Shown here one piece after another: positions 9,737 to 18,306 of a stretch of 64,000 nt of DNA. Source of the DNA: Chitinophaga sp. sic0106 (GTDB lineage Bacteria; Bacteroidota; Bacteroidia; Chitinophagales; Chitinophagaceae); NCBI RefSeq assembly GCF_019219075.1, contig NZ_JAHUWJ010000007.1, positions 327,748 to 391,747 of the forward strand. The letters run 5' to 3'. Both the position numbers and the translations under genes were made by a program. A model generated the notes under the pieces. It worked only from the letters and a program-made list of their open reading frames with translations. It was not told the DNA's origin and did not search any database. The stretch's first letter is position 1. Each line of letters begins with the position of its first letter.

Positions 9737-10480
9737 ATGAAAAAACAAAACCCATTAGTTACTTTGGGCGCTGCTGCCATCATTGTACTTGCCAGCGCTA
9801 CCATGTTAACCAGTTGTAAAAAAGAGGCCAGGACCCTGCCCGAGGTCGTTGGCAATGAGCGCCCTGCTAACCCGGCCGCCACTGAAACCTACCAGTCAGG
9901 TACCAATAATGGCTTCTTTTGGTCACTTTGGAAAAGTGATGGTGCTACCGGTACTGTTAACTACGCCAATGGCCCTGGCGGAAATTACAGTGTCAACTGG
10001 AATGGATTCAACGGCAACTTCACGTGCGGCAAAGGCTACTCCGCAGGTTCCCCTACTTACAAAATAGGTTATAACCTGGGCGTTTATTCAAATTCGGGTG
10101 GTGGCACCTTCGGCTGGTACGGATGGAGCAGAAACCCTTATTATGAGTATTATGTAAATGAAACCTGGGGTTCGGTATCACCGCATACCGGCACTTACTT
10201 AGGAACATTTGAAAGTGACGGTGCAGGCTACAACGTGTGGACCCGCTGGATGACAGGAAAAAACATAGATGGTGGTGATGGCTTCCGGCAGATTTACAGT
10301 TCCAGGGTAACAAAAGTTAGCACCGGACAAAATCGCCTCATTACTTTCGCCAACCACTATAACAAGTGGAGTAGCTTTGGCTATACCCTTGGTCAGCTGA
10401 ACATTCCGGCTATTATGGTTTCTGAAACCTGGGGCACTAACACGAACGGTAGTATTAACTGTACTATCTGGGCACAATAA
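9737..10480 (+). CDS. GH11 endo-1,4-beta-xylanase, lipoprotein
   Basis: A 247-residue lipoprotein (lipobox LTSC, Cys27) with one GH11 domain from about residue 50 to the end. GH11 enzymes cleave internal beta-1,4 bonds of xylan with retention. Family landmarks are GTNNGFFWSLW, NYANGPGGNYSVNW, GWYGWSRNPYYEYYV and IMVSETWG. The two catalytic glutamates are placed as expected: Glu137 in NPYYEYY (nucleophile) and Glu230 in VSETWG (acid/base). No binding module or linker is present. The protein is probably anchored at the outer membrane. GH11 is uncommon in Bacteroidota, and the gene stands alone with no SusCD next to it, so horizontal gain is plausible but unproven. Confidence 0.9.
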   Translation: MKKQNPLVTLGAAAIIVLASATMLTSCKKEARTLPEVVGNERPANPAATETYQSGTNNGFFWSLWKSDGATGTVNYANGPGGNYSVNWNGFNGNFTCGKGYSAGSPTYKIGYNLGVYSNSGGGTFGWYGWSRNPYYEYYVNETWGSVSPHTGTYLGTFESDGAGYNVWTRWMTGKNIDGGDGFRQIYSSRVTKVSTGQNRLITFANHYNKWSSFGYTLGQLNIPAIMVSETWGTNTNGSINCTIWAQ

Positions 10481-10498
10481 GTACATGTTTTAATTGCG

Positions 10499-10526
10499 CT
10501 GCCTGGCAGACTGCCAGGCAGTTTTT
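10499..10526 (+). terminator. Rho-independent terminator after the xylanase gene
   Basis: A perfect inverted repeat (CTGCCTGGCAG / CTGCCAGGCAG) is followed directly by TTTTT, starting 19 bases after the xylanase stop. Confidence 0.8.
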
Positions 10527-10536
10527 AATATTATTT

Positions 10537-11034
10537 ATGATGAGATCAATAACTTTATTGCTCGCATGCTTTCTGCTTGCGCTTTCTGCCTGTGATTCAC
10601 CTAAACCTATTAAAGAGCATAAAAATTTTCTTATGGGTAGATGGCATAGGTTTTCAAAAGAAAATGGATACAGTGAATTTGATATTGATTCGCAGTACAT
10701 AGTTTTTTATAACCAGAAAGTTGGCCGCTTCACGCTCTCCTACAAAATAGAAAATGATTCACTGAAATACCTTACCAATCCATACGCAGCCGGCATTACT
10801 TACTATGGCGACTCTATACTCCTGCAGGGCAACGACAGTACTACCGCCACTTTATATAAGTTTGCAACTGTTCCCTTTCAGTCGATTCCCGAAGAAAAAG
10901 ATTCACTGCCTTTCGCAGCTTACATCGCCGGTTTTGATACAAGGCTCATCAGGGAATTTGAGAAAGCGGGTATAAAGTTTTCTGATGCGCCGGAAACGCC
11001 TTCTTATGAAGCGCTGCTAAAGAGAAAGCAATAA
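10537..11034 (+). CDS. Hypothetical lipoprotein
   Basis: A 165-residue protein with a clear lipoprotein signal (LLALSAC, Cys19). The mature part starts with a segment like MGRWHRFSKENGYSEFDI, as in lipocalin-like or DUF-type extracellular lipoproteins of Bacteroidota that fold as small beta-barrels, but I cannot assign a family. Two ATG codons at 10537 and 10540 are both possible starts. Its last 18 bases overlap the end of the convergent ATPase gene on the minus strand. It is separated from the xylanase by a terminator, so the two are probably not co-transcribed. Confidence 0.65.
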   Translation: MMRSITLLLACFLLALSACDSPKPIKEHKNFLMGRWHRFSKENGYSEFDIDSQYIVFYNQKVGRFTLSYKIENDSLKYLTNPYAAGITYYGDSILLQGNDSTTATLYKFATVPFQSIPEEKDSLPFAAYIAGFDTRLIREFEKAGIKFSDAPETPSYEALLKRKQ

Positions 11035-11562
11035 TCTGGCTAATACCTGATCTCTGCGGTTCGATACACTACCACTCACTTCGATTACCTTTGCATTCAA
11101 ATCGTTTATCCAATCATGCAACAGGTCATCCACCTGGCCTCTCAGCCTGGGCAGTTCTACCTGCCCGGCTGACATGATATCCGGTTGTTCAACCGGAACA
11201 AATACTACCAAATCCACCTCCCCCATTACTGCCTGCATTTTTTCAAACAGCGCCTCTATATTTCTTTGCGGATCAATCACATGCAGGTACGCTAAGATAT
11301 CAACCACACATCTGTCAAATATCACATTGTCGCCACTTCCGTATATGAGGTCAACTGAATAATTGAACTGTTCTAAAAAATCTTCGGCGGTGGGGACTTC
11401 TGCAAAATCGGTCCTTAGTTGATGGTAGGGCTCTATTTCGAGGGTGTAGCCGGGAAGGTGCTCCAGGAGGGCTTCTGCTAAGGTTGTTTTGCCGACGTTG
11501 TGGGCGCCGGTGATGGCGATGCGCATGGGACGGGGATTGGATTTGTTATATACTTTATTCAT
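11017..11562 (-). CDS. P-loop ATPase/kinase-like protein (AAA_28 type)
   Basis: A 181-residue P-loop protein. The Walker A motif GAHNVGKTT is at residues 19-27, a conserved VIFDRCVVDILAYL segment follows in the position of the Walker B/lid region, and DLVVFVPVEQ comes later. The size and motifs match the AAA_28 group, which overlaps with nicotinamide-riboside-kinase-like and deoxynucleoside-kinase-like proteins. A substrate cannot be named. A second in-frame ATG at 11526, directly before MRIAITGA, is an alternative start; the upstream ATG has a GAGG sequence in front of it. It is monocistronic. Confidence 0.7.
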   Translation of the reverse strand: MNKVYNKSNPRPMRIAITGAHNVGKTTLAEALLEHLPGYTLEIEPYHQLRTDFAEVPTAEDFLEQFNYSVDLIYGSGDNVIFDRCVVDILAYLHVIDPQRNIEALFEKMQAVMGEVDLVVFVPVEQPDIMSAGQVELPRLRGQVDDLLHDWINDLNAKVIEVSGSVSNRRDQVLARLLLSL

Positions 11563-11946
11563 TTACCTCAAAGGCAGCCAGATCGACTTTCATTTTATCG
11601 AATACACTCTTCTCAGTCCGCAAATATCCAAGTCAATATAAAATGAAAATTTAGTTATTCAATTGTTATTCATTTAACATTCTCCATAACATATTCCATT
11701 ATATGCAAAACATTGATTGCAGACCAATATTCCTTCTATAGGAATTGAATAATACTATCTGTCATATTATGTATACGTTCAGTTTGGATAAAATGCCGCT
11801 GGCATTCTGCCAGCGGCTGTCCTAATAGGTTCGATTAACCAAAAATGTTTAAGTACTTATTTACATTCCCATTTCGGAACTAAATTTTCAATTACTTTGG
11901 CAAAAGTAATTGAAAAAAATCTTAACTTAGAAAAAAACACCCTAAA
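11563..11946. other. AT-rich region upstream of the cas operon
   Basis: No gene is visible. A perfect inverted repeat of 10 bases per arm (GCCGCTGGCA-TTC-TGCCAGCGGC) lies at 11795-11817 without a T-run, so it is not a standard terminator. A weak promoter-like TACTTTGG occurs around 11886-11893, one base short of TAnnTTTG. The start of cas6 transcription therefore remains uncertain. Confidence 0.45.
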
Positions 11947-12606
11947 ATGCGACTATACATCAAGCTCTCCCGAAATTCTAAAATCATCCCGTTTAACTAT
12001 CAACATTTGCTCACAGGCACTATTCATAAATGGCTTGGAGAAGAAAATGAAGAGCATGGAAATAGGAGCTTGTACTCATTTTCCTGGTTGCAAAAAACAA
12101 TAAAGACACATCATGGATTTAATCTTACGGCGGATGCTTACTTTTTTATAAGTGCACATGACGCAGAATTTATAAAAAGAATTACCCGAGGCATATTACT
12201 AGATCCCAATACTTTCTGTGGCAGTAAGGTAAATGAGATACAGCTTAAGCAAACACCAGTGTTTTCAAGCGAAGAAGTTTTCGTACTAAACAGTCCCATT
12301 TTGTTAAGAAAACGGGAGCAGGAGAGAGTAAAACACGTAACATATTTAGATGAAGATTTTAATCAATTGCTAACAGAAAGTCTGAAAGGAAAGTTAAGAA
12401 TAGCACGCTTGGCAGACGAAGGGGTATCCGTTGCACTGGATAAAAGCTATCCACACCCACAAACCAAACTGGTAGATTACAAAGGCATAAAGAACCGCAC
12501 GACATTAGCACCCGTCATGGTTTCAGGAAGCCCTGAGCAAGTCGCATTCGCCTGGCAGGTTGGCCTGGGCAATAGTACAGGAATAGGATTTGGTGCTATA
12601 AAATAA
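11947..12606 (+). CDS. cas6: CRISPR pre-crRNA endoribonuclease Cas6
   Basis: A 219-residue Cas6-family RAMP protein. It starts with the beta-strand-rich MRLYIKLSRNSKIIPFNY and ends with the glycine-rich loop VGLGNSTGIGFGAIK, which is diagnostic for Cas6. Histidines at 20 and 27 are candidates for the catalytic general base. Cas6 cuts the repeat RNA; here cleavage is expected to leave the 8-base 5' handle ATTGAAAT, the last 8 bases of each repeat in this array. It is first in the cas operon, 6 bases upstream of cas5. An overlapping short frame in this region lacks family features and is not a gene. Confidence 0.88.
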   Translation: MRLYIKLSRNSKIIPFNYQHLLTGTIHKWLGEENEEHGNRSLYSFSWLQKTIKTHHGFNLTADAYFFISAHDAEFIKRITRGILLDPNTFCGSKVNEIQLKQTPVFSSEEVFVLNSPILLRKREQERVKHVTYLDEDFNQLLTESLKGKLRIARLADEGVSVALDKSYPHPQTKLVDYKGIKNRTTLAPVMVSGSPEQVAFAWQVGLGNSTGIGFGAIK

Positions 12607-12612
12607 ATACCA

Positions 12613-13197
12613 ATGGAACAATACTACATCGTAAAATATACAGGCCCCTTTGGCTTCATAAAGCCATGGACAGCAGTTAGAGACAGTGAGACATTTTCTC
12701 AACAGTTTCTTACACCAAGCATTGTTGAAGGCATAGAGAAAAAATTGTTTCCAAATTTGTTAGGGGAAACTGGCATAAAAAAAATTGCCGCACACAGGAT
12801 TTCCTATGCTCAAATAAGTCAGCAGCAGGAAGTGATTCAAACACGTGGCTGGAACAGCACAAGAAAAGGGAAACAGATCCTTTTTGAAAGACCTACTGCT
12901 GTTTTAGTCAGAGGTGTTCTACTAGATCCAGTTCTTTCATTGGCGTTTACCAACAAACAGGATGCGGAAATTGCATTTCAACAGCATGTATGTCTCTGCA
13001 GAAATGAAGATTTGCTTTTGCCATATAAAATATTAGAGATCAGCAGAGAAGATTTTGATACTGATGATGAATTTGCTGGTTACGAGCTAATCTTTGAGGA
13101 AAATGAAGCGTCTTTTCACGTTGGCTATGATAGAAAGACCCAAAAGCCTATGTATGGTTGGTTAAAAATTATTGGCACTCCGGTAAAAGCAATTTGA
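12613..13197 (+). CDS. cas5: Type I CRISPR Cas5-like protein
   Basis: A 194-residue RAMP protein. The N-terminal YYIVKYTGPFGFIKPWTAVRD has the pattern of Cas5 proteins, in which the first strand carries a GPFAF-like motif, and LTPSIVEGIEKKLF matches the following conserved helix. Cas5 caps the 5' handle of the crRNA in Cascade. The sequence is divergent and I assign it mainly from this N-terminus, its size and its place between cas6 and cas3. The stop overlaps the cas3 start (TGATG at 13195-13199). Confidence 0.72.
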   Translation: MEQYYIVKYTGPFGFIKPWTAVRDSETFSQQFLTPSIVEGIEKKLFPNLLGETGIKKIAAHRISYAQISQQQEVIQTRGWNSTRKGKQILFERPTAVLVRGVLLDPVLSLAFTNKQDAEIAFQQHVCLCRNEDLLLPYKILEISREDFDTDDEFAGYELIFEENEASFHVGYDRKTQKPMYGWLKIIGTPVKAI

Positions 13198-15332
13198 TGG
13201 AAATTATTTATGCGAAATCCGGACCAGATTGGACACCATTGTCTGATCATTTGAAACATGTGGCTCTGGCCGCAGTTAAATTCGCTCACTACCTGAATTA
13301 CGACGAGGCTATTGCCTATAATGGTGCCATCATGCATGATATTGGCAAGGCACATCCCCTATTTCAGCGAAAACTTTTAGGAAAACGTAGTGATTTCAGA
13401 CATGAAATAGCCTCCTTGTTTTTCCTATCTGCATTTCCGGAAAAACAATGGCACATGCTAATTGAGATGGTTGCAGGCCACCACAAATCTATTCAGAAGG
13501 ACATTAGCGAATTAGGCTTATTGGATATAGAGAAAAATGATGATTATCGGGACACTTACCTGGGTAAATGGGAAATTTGGAGCGAGCATGCCATTAAGTT
13601 ACTCAATGAATTAGGGATACCATGCTCTACTATCACTAAGGATCAGGCACTTAAGAATCTCGAATACTGTGTTGCATATTGCTCCACAGAAGTAAAAATC
13701 AGAGGTTATTCAATCTGGCGAGGTCTATTAATGGGGGCAGATCACTTTGCCTCCGCCATTATAAATGAGACAGAGGTTCAACTAAAAAGACTATTTAAAA
13801 ATCCAGACCTATCATTCTATAATAGGCAGCACCCCCTTTATCCTTTATCATATATAGACGCCACTTCCACAAAAAAGCACACCATCGTGGTAGCTTGCAC
13901 CGGTGCCGGGAAAACTGATTACTTATTCAGAAGATGTCGCAATCGTGTATTTTATACTTTACCTTTTCAGGCATCTATTAACGCAATGTTTAAGCGCGTC
14001 GCCAATGCTTTGGAGGAGAGAAATCCAGATATTGATATCAGGGTCTTGCACGCCACCTCCACAATCGTTCAAGGTAAGCAAAAGGAGGAAGTTGCCTTAC
14101 AGAATTTAATGGGCGCAGCTGTTAAAATCCTGACGCCCCACCAATTAGCTGCGCTTGCATTCGGAATGAAAGGATATGAAGCCCTTATTTTAGATCTGCA
14201 AGGATGCGATGTCATTTTAGATGAAGTACACACCTATTCAGGAGTTTCGCAGGCGCTCGTCTTGAAAATAATAGAGGTGCTGTGCGCAATTGGTTGTCGG
14301 ATTCATATCGGCACTGCCACTATGCCTTCTATTTTATATAATAAAATAAAAGATATCCTTGGAGAAGACTTACTCGAAGTTAAATTGACACATGAGGAGT
14401 TGGATCAATTTGATCGCCACATTACCCACAAGATAAGCTCAATGGCTGATGCAGCTGCAGTAATAAGGAAAGCCGTTGAAGATGAGCAGAAAATTCTGAT
14501 TGTAGCTAACAGAGTAAAAACTGCCCAAGACATTTATGATGAAATAAAAGAATCCTTCCCGGATATACCAACTCTATTGTTACATAGCAAGTTTAAAAGG
14601 GGTGATAGGAACATCAAAGAACAATTACTAATGGGCCTTGATGAAGAAGGAAAAGAAAACGGCAAATTTAATACCAGCAAAAAATCCTGCATAGTGGTGT
14701 CCACACAAATAGTAGAAGTTAGCCTTGATATTAGTTTCGATGTAATGATTACTGAATGTGCGCCGTTGGATGCATTAATTCAGCGCTTCGGGCGAATTAA
14801 CAGAAAGCGAACTGCTGATACGATTGGAACAACAAAACCCGTATATGTGATCGCTCCACCTTCCAATGAAAAAGATGCCAAACCATACGACCTCAATATT
14901 CTAAGCAAATCCTTTGCGGTACTTGAGGACAAGGTGATACTAAAAGAAAGGTCATTACAGGAAAAAATTGATCAGGTGTTTACAGAATTAGACTTTTTGA
15001 ATATTGAGGAACACAGTGTATTTAAATCGGACAGAAGGTTTACGATAGACAAATTAACCCATCATAGCAAAGCTATGTTGCTTGAATTATTAGAGATAGA
15101 TAGTGTGGCAACTATATTAGAATCCGACCAGGCGGGATATGAAGAAGCAAATTCCGGAACGCAATTATCCTACGAAATACAGGTGCGTTATTGGTCAGTA
15201 GCCCAAATGACACAATCAAGAAAGGGGAATACACCCTTTATTGTTCCAGATGCTGCATATAGTACAGACAAAGGATTAGATATTGGCAAAATACAGGATA
15301 AAAATTTCAACACTTTAAACAGGTTTTTATGA
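13197..15332 (+). CDS. cas3: CRISPR-associated helicase/nuclease Cas3 (HD + DExD/H)
   Basis: A 711-residue fused HD nuclease and superfamily 2 helicase that unwinds and degrades target DNA recruited by Cascade. I take ATG 13197, inside the cas5 stop, because the upstream in-frame ATG at 13158 would need a 40-base overlap and adds no family sequence. HD motif: DHLKH, then IMHDIGKAH with HD at about 47-48, RHE, and GHHKS. Helicase motifs: Walker A CTGAGKT at about 234-240, DEVH at 342-345, GTATMP for motif III, and QRFGRINR at about 529-536. Both domains appear intact, so interference should be functional. Confidence 0.93.
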   Translation: MEIIYAKSGPDWTPLSDHLKHVALAAVKFAHYLNYDEAIAYNGAIMHDIGKAHPLFQRKLLGKRSDFRHEIASLFFLSAFPEKQWHMLIEMVAGHHKSIQKDISELGLLDIEKNDDYRDTYLGKWEIWSEHAIKLLNELGIPCSTITKDQALKNLEYCVAYCSTEVKIRGYSIWRGLLMGADHFASAIINETEVQLKRLFKNPDLSFYNRQHPLYPLSYIDATSTKKHTIVVACTGAGKTDYLFRRCRNRVFYTLPFQASINAMFKRVANALEERNPDIDIRVLHATSTIVQGKQKEEVALQNLMGAAVKILTPHQLAALAFGMKGYEALILDLQGCDVILDEVHTYSGVSQALVLKIIEVLCAIGCRIHIGTATMPSILYNKIKDILGEDLLEVKLTHEELDQFDRHITHKISSMADAAAVIRKAVEDEQKILIVANRVKTAQDIYDEIKESFPDIPTLLLHSKFKRGDRNIKEQLLMGLDEEGKENGKFNTSKKSCIVVSTQIVEVSLDISFDVMITECAPLDALIQRFGRINRKRTADTIGTTKPVYVIAPPSNEKDAKPYDLNILSKSFAVLEDKVILKERSLQEKIDQVFTELDFLNIEEHSVFKSDRRFTIDKLTHHSKAMLLELLEIDSVATILESDQAGYEEANSGTQLSYEIQVRYWSVAQMTQSRKGNTPFIVPDAAYSTDKGLDIGKIQDKNFNTLNRFL

Positions 15333-16642
15333 TTACAACGCTGGTGGGCAAGACTTTCTTAAAGGCCTATAACGAAAAATATAATATATCACATTCAGCT
15401 AAATCATTTTTCACAGAAGTATATTTTGAGTTATTCTTTAACCATCCAAAATACATGCAATGGATCACTAACTCTCCATTTGTACAAATGAAAACCGGAC
15501 AAAAGCCGGAGAAATTAAGCCCAGAAGATCGTAAAGCGAAATTGGAGGAGCTTTTTTCCAAAGTTGAAAATGAGTCCCCAGATGCAAGTTTTGCGTTGGG
15601 CTATCCTGCCGCCGAAGGAAAGGAATACGCAAGTACTTCAGGCTTAGTATCCGATGTAAATACAGCAACAGATAAGGAGGATGTGTATTACTCTTGGATT
15701 GGATCAGGGCTGGGGATTGGAGTTGCTGGCGGTTATAATATTTTAATTAATGATCCAATAATCACAATGGAAACATTTGAAGGGTGGATATATTATCGCA
15801 AATACCTGAACGAACCTACATTGGATCGCTTAAGAGGCAACCAGATCAACACATGGAATGGCCAGTGGCTCACTTACAAATTAGGACAAGATTATCGTGA
15901 AGATTTCGACTTTGCACGTTTACACGCGGAGGATTTTTTTACCGTTTCAAGCAATTTAATAGAAGCTAACACAGTCAACTGGTCTAATCTATTCTTCAGC
16001 TTATCCCAATTATACCCAAGCAAAACTTTAAATACCTATATATATAGTTTCGGGCAAACAAACAAAACCATAGGATTTATACCCATGTATTTAAAAGCTG
16101 GGAATGAACTAAAGGAAGTTTTTAAACAAATATTTAAGAAAGAAAGCACATCCTTTAAGACAAAAGAATTTCAGGCTTTATTTGGTATGCATATCAAAAG
16201 AGCCTGTGAGTTGGGAAATATTGGACTACATGCGCTGCGCCCGGAAAATCTAAGAAAACACATGGATGAGAATAAAAACATTTCATTCAAAAAGGAAGGA
16301 GATATCATCATTTATCAATCATATAAAACCTGGTTAATTGCTATGCTATCAAAAAATAAAGAAGAAATATTGGACTATACCAGCGAGTTAGCCCTACTAA
16401 TTCAACGATATAGAGCAGGTGCCAAGGGCACCGACAGGAAAAATATTATAGAAAATGATTTGTTTGGTGCCAAAACGAAGAGAGTTTTCCTGGAAGGATT
16501 AACGAAGATGCTTCCTGGTATTGGTAACAATGAAACTATTGCAATAAAGAAATTACGAGATGATGTTCATTTAATGACAAATGAAGAATTTACCTATTTC
16601 AATACGCTGCTGAAATTTGATTATGCCATTTTAGAAAAATAA
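15329..16642 (+). CDS. cas8: Type I CRISPR large subunit (Cas8-like), divergent
   Basis: A 437-residue protein with no motif I can match to a named Cas8 subfamily. It is assigned as the Cascade large subunit because it lies between cas3 and cas7, overlaps the cas3 stop by 4 bases (ATGA at 15329-15332) and has the expected length for a compact Cas8b. The sequence is rich in aromatic residues and lacks CxxC zinc motifs as found in Cst1-type proteins. In type I systems this subunit recognises the PAM and starts target unwinding. Which Cas8 subfamily it belongs to needs a profile search. Confidence 0.6.
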   Translation: MITTLVGKTFLKAYNEKYNISHSAKSFFTEVYFELFFNHPKYMQWITNSPFVQMKTGQKPEKLSPEDRKAKLEELFSKVENESPDASFALGYPAAEGKEYASTSGLVSDVNTATDKEDVYYSWIGSGLGIGVAGGYNILINDPIITMETFEGWIYYRKYLNEPTLDRLRGNQINTWNGQWLTYKLGQDYREDFDFARLHAEDFFTVSSNLIEANTVNWSNLFFSLSQLYPSKTLNTYIYSFGQTNKTIGFIPMYLKAGNELKEVFKQIFKKESTSFKTKEFQALFGMHIKRACELGNIGLHALRPENLRKHMDENKNISFKKEGDIIIYQSYKTWLIAMLSKNKEEILDYTSELALLIQRYRAGAKGTDRKNIIENDLFGAKTKRVFLEGLTKMLPGIGNNETIAIKKLRDDVHLMTNEEFTYFNTLLKFDYAILEK

Positions 16643-16668
16643 TCTTAACTCATTCAAATATTAATACA

Positions 16669-17724
16669 ATGAATTACACCATTTACATCAGAACGCTCAA
16701 AAGAGCCGAACATACCGTTTTTTGTGTATCGGATGGTCAAAAATACTATTATGATTCACAATTTGATAGACGCATTCCGTTTTCGAGTGGACAGCAGGTA
16801 AAACGTTCCATTATTGATAGTGTTTCAGAAGTATTAGGTACTGTTCCAAGTCCGACAACTTTCTTGTTTGATGTGACCAAGCAAAAAGAATTAAAGGAAG
16901 GAGAAGTTTACGGCACATGTGATCCGACTTACGTTGACCAGCTTTTTGGTGGATGGATGAGGGCTGCAAAAGGTGGAAAAGAGCGGACATTAAAGAGAAG
17001 AAGCCCACTTTCTATTTCTTCCATGCGTGGCCTACATCCTTTACTAGCGGGTGTTTACGGAGAAAATGCGACATTTGACCGAAGTGCTCGTTCAAACAAC
17101 ATTGTTATAGTGAGAGATGAAAAAGGTGATCAATTATCAGAAGCTCAGGTTGTCGATTTTTTGGAAGGAAAAGACAGGGGGCTGAGCAGAAAATGGATAC
17201 CTGATCAAAAAAGAGCCTCAGGATTATTTGTTTCGGATATTGCGATAGATTTACGACGACTATTTGCTGTGAGCCTCAACTCTTTAGAACCCGAGGTATC
17301 CGAAGAGACAATTGCGAAATTAAAATCTGAAGGTTGGATCGAATCAAAAAATGTATTTGGCGACTGCCTAATAGCGCCTAAATCTGTTAGGGAAAAATCG
17401 ATTAAAGCATTGGCAAATGCAATTGTTAACTGGAGAATTACATCCAACCAATCCAGGACCTTCAGTTTGATGGATACCCTCGCTATTTCGATCAGCAATA
17501 ACGCCAACTTAATTGCTGGAAGTATTAGAGCAAAGCTATCGGAAGAAGATTCAAATAAGGCACAACCCATTATTGACGAAAGCTTGAAAGGAAAAGGCGT
17601 GGATACTTATATTACATTACAGGCAGGCGGTTACATACAGACAAAAAGTGAATCAGCCGATGCCCTGTCTAATGCAGAACAAGCATTAATTGAAAAAATG
17701 ATGGCATATGACTATGAGAACTAG
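16669..17724 (+). CDS. cas7: Type I CRISPR backbone protein Cas7-like, divergent
   Basis: A 351-residue protein, the expected size for Cas7. The N-terminus MNYTIYIRTLKRAEHTVFCV is strand-like as in RAMP folds, and a central RRSPLSISSMRGLHPLLAG followed by basic residues would suit RNA binding, but the usual Csh2 motif with NPNGDP is absent. I therefore call it Cas7 by position (after cas8, before cas4) and length. Cas7 forms the filament on the crRNA spacer. A GC-rich terminator-like hairpin follows 10 bases after its stop, so it is probably the last gene of the interference transcript. Confidence 0.65.
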   Translation: MNYTIYIRTLKRAEHTVFCVSDGQKYYYDSQFDRRIPFSSGQQVKRSIIDSVSEVLGTVPSPTTFLFDVTKQKELKEGEVYGTCDPTYVDQLFGGWMRAAKGGKERTLKRRSPLSISSMRGLHPLLAGVYGENATFDRSARSNNIVIVRDEKGDQLSEAQVVDFLEGKDRGLSRKWIPDQKRASGLFVSDIAIDLRRLFAVSLNSLEPEVSEETIAKLKSEGWIESKNVFGDCLIAPKSVREKSIKALANAIVNWRITSNQSRTFSLMDTLAISISNNANLIAGSIRAKLSEEDSNKAQPIIDESLKGKGVDTYITLQAGGYIQTKSESADALSNAEQALIEKMMAYDYEN

Positions 17725-17734
17725 ATGCGAACAC

Positions 17735-17760
17735 AAGGGGGGCTGCCCGCCCCCTTTTCT
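17735..17760 (+). terminator. Internal terminator-like hairpin between cas7 and cas4
   Basis: AAGGGGG (17735-17741) pairs with CCCCCTT (17750-17756), followed by TTTTCT. It lies in the 75-base gap between the interference genes and the adaptation genes and could end or attenuate the first transcript. Confidence 0.65.
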
Positions 17761-17799
17761 CTAATAACCTTCAATTAGCAGGCAATTACACTATCAACC

Positions 17800-18306
17800 A
17801 TGCAATGTACAGGCACGCACATATCCTATCTACATACTTGCCACCGCAAACTTTGGCTATTTGAAAATGGCATTCGAATGGAGCATACTTCAGAAATAGT
17901 TGCGGAAGGAAAATTCATTGCGGACACCACCTACTTGGACAGAACCAGAAAGTATACGGAATTAGCTATTGAGGGGATTAAAATTGATTATTATGATATC
18001 AAAAACAGAGTTGTACACGAAGTAAAGAAATCTGATAAGATAGAACAGGCACATTTGGCTCAGGTAAAATACTATTTATATATTTTACATAAAAATGGAA
18101 TTGAGTATCCCTCTGCCATAATTGAGTACCCAAAGCTGAAGCAACGGGAGTTAATTGAATGGAATGACAGTTATGTAGAAACCTCTCAGAAATGGGAACT
18201 AGAAATTGAAAAAATTGTCGGGACCGAATATTGCCCAGCTCTGATTAAAAAAAATATTTGTAAAAACTGCTCCTACTTTGAGCTTTGCTATATCAATGAA
18301 ATATGA
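17800..18306 (+). CDS. cas4: CRISPR adaptation exonuclease Cas4
   Basis: A 168-residue Cas4 of the RecB-like nuclease family, which trims prespacers and helps choose the PAM side. The four iron-sulfur cysteines are in place: Cys14 near the start (LHTCHRKLWLF) and the C-terminal group YCPALIKKNICKNCSYFELC. The nuclease core shows HEVKKSDKIEQAH and QVKYYLYIL, including the Q-x-x-x-Y motif. The stop overlaps the cas1 start (ATGA at 18303-18306), so they are coupled. Confidence 0.92.
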   Translation: MQCTGTHISYLHTCHRKLWLFENGIRMEHTSEIVAEGKFIADTTYLDRTRKYTELAIEGIKIDYYDIKNRVVHEVKKSDKIEQAHLAQVKYYLYILHKNGIEYPSAIIEYPKLKQRELIEWNDSYVETSQKWELEIEKIVGTEYCPALIKKNICKNCSYFELCYINEI

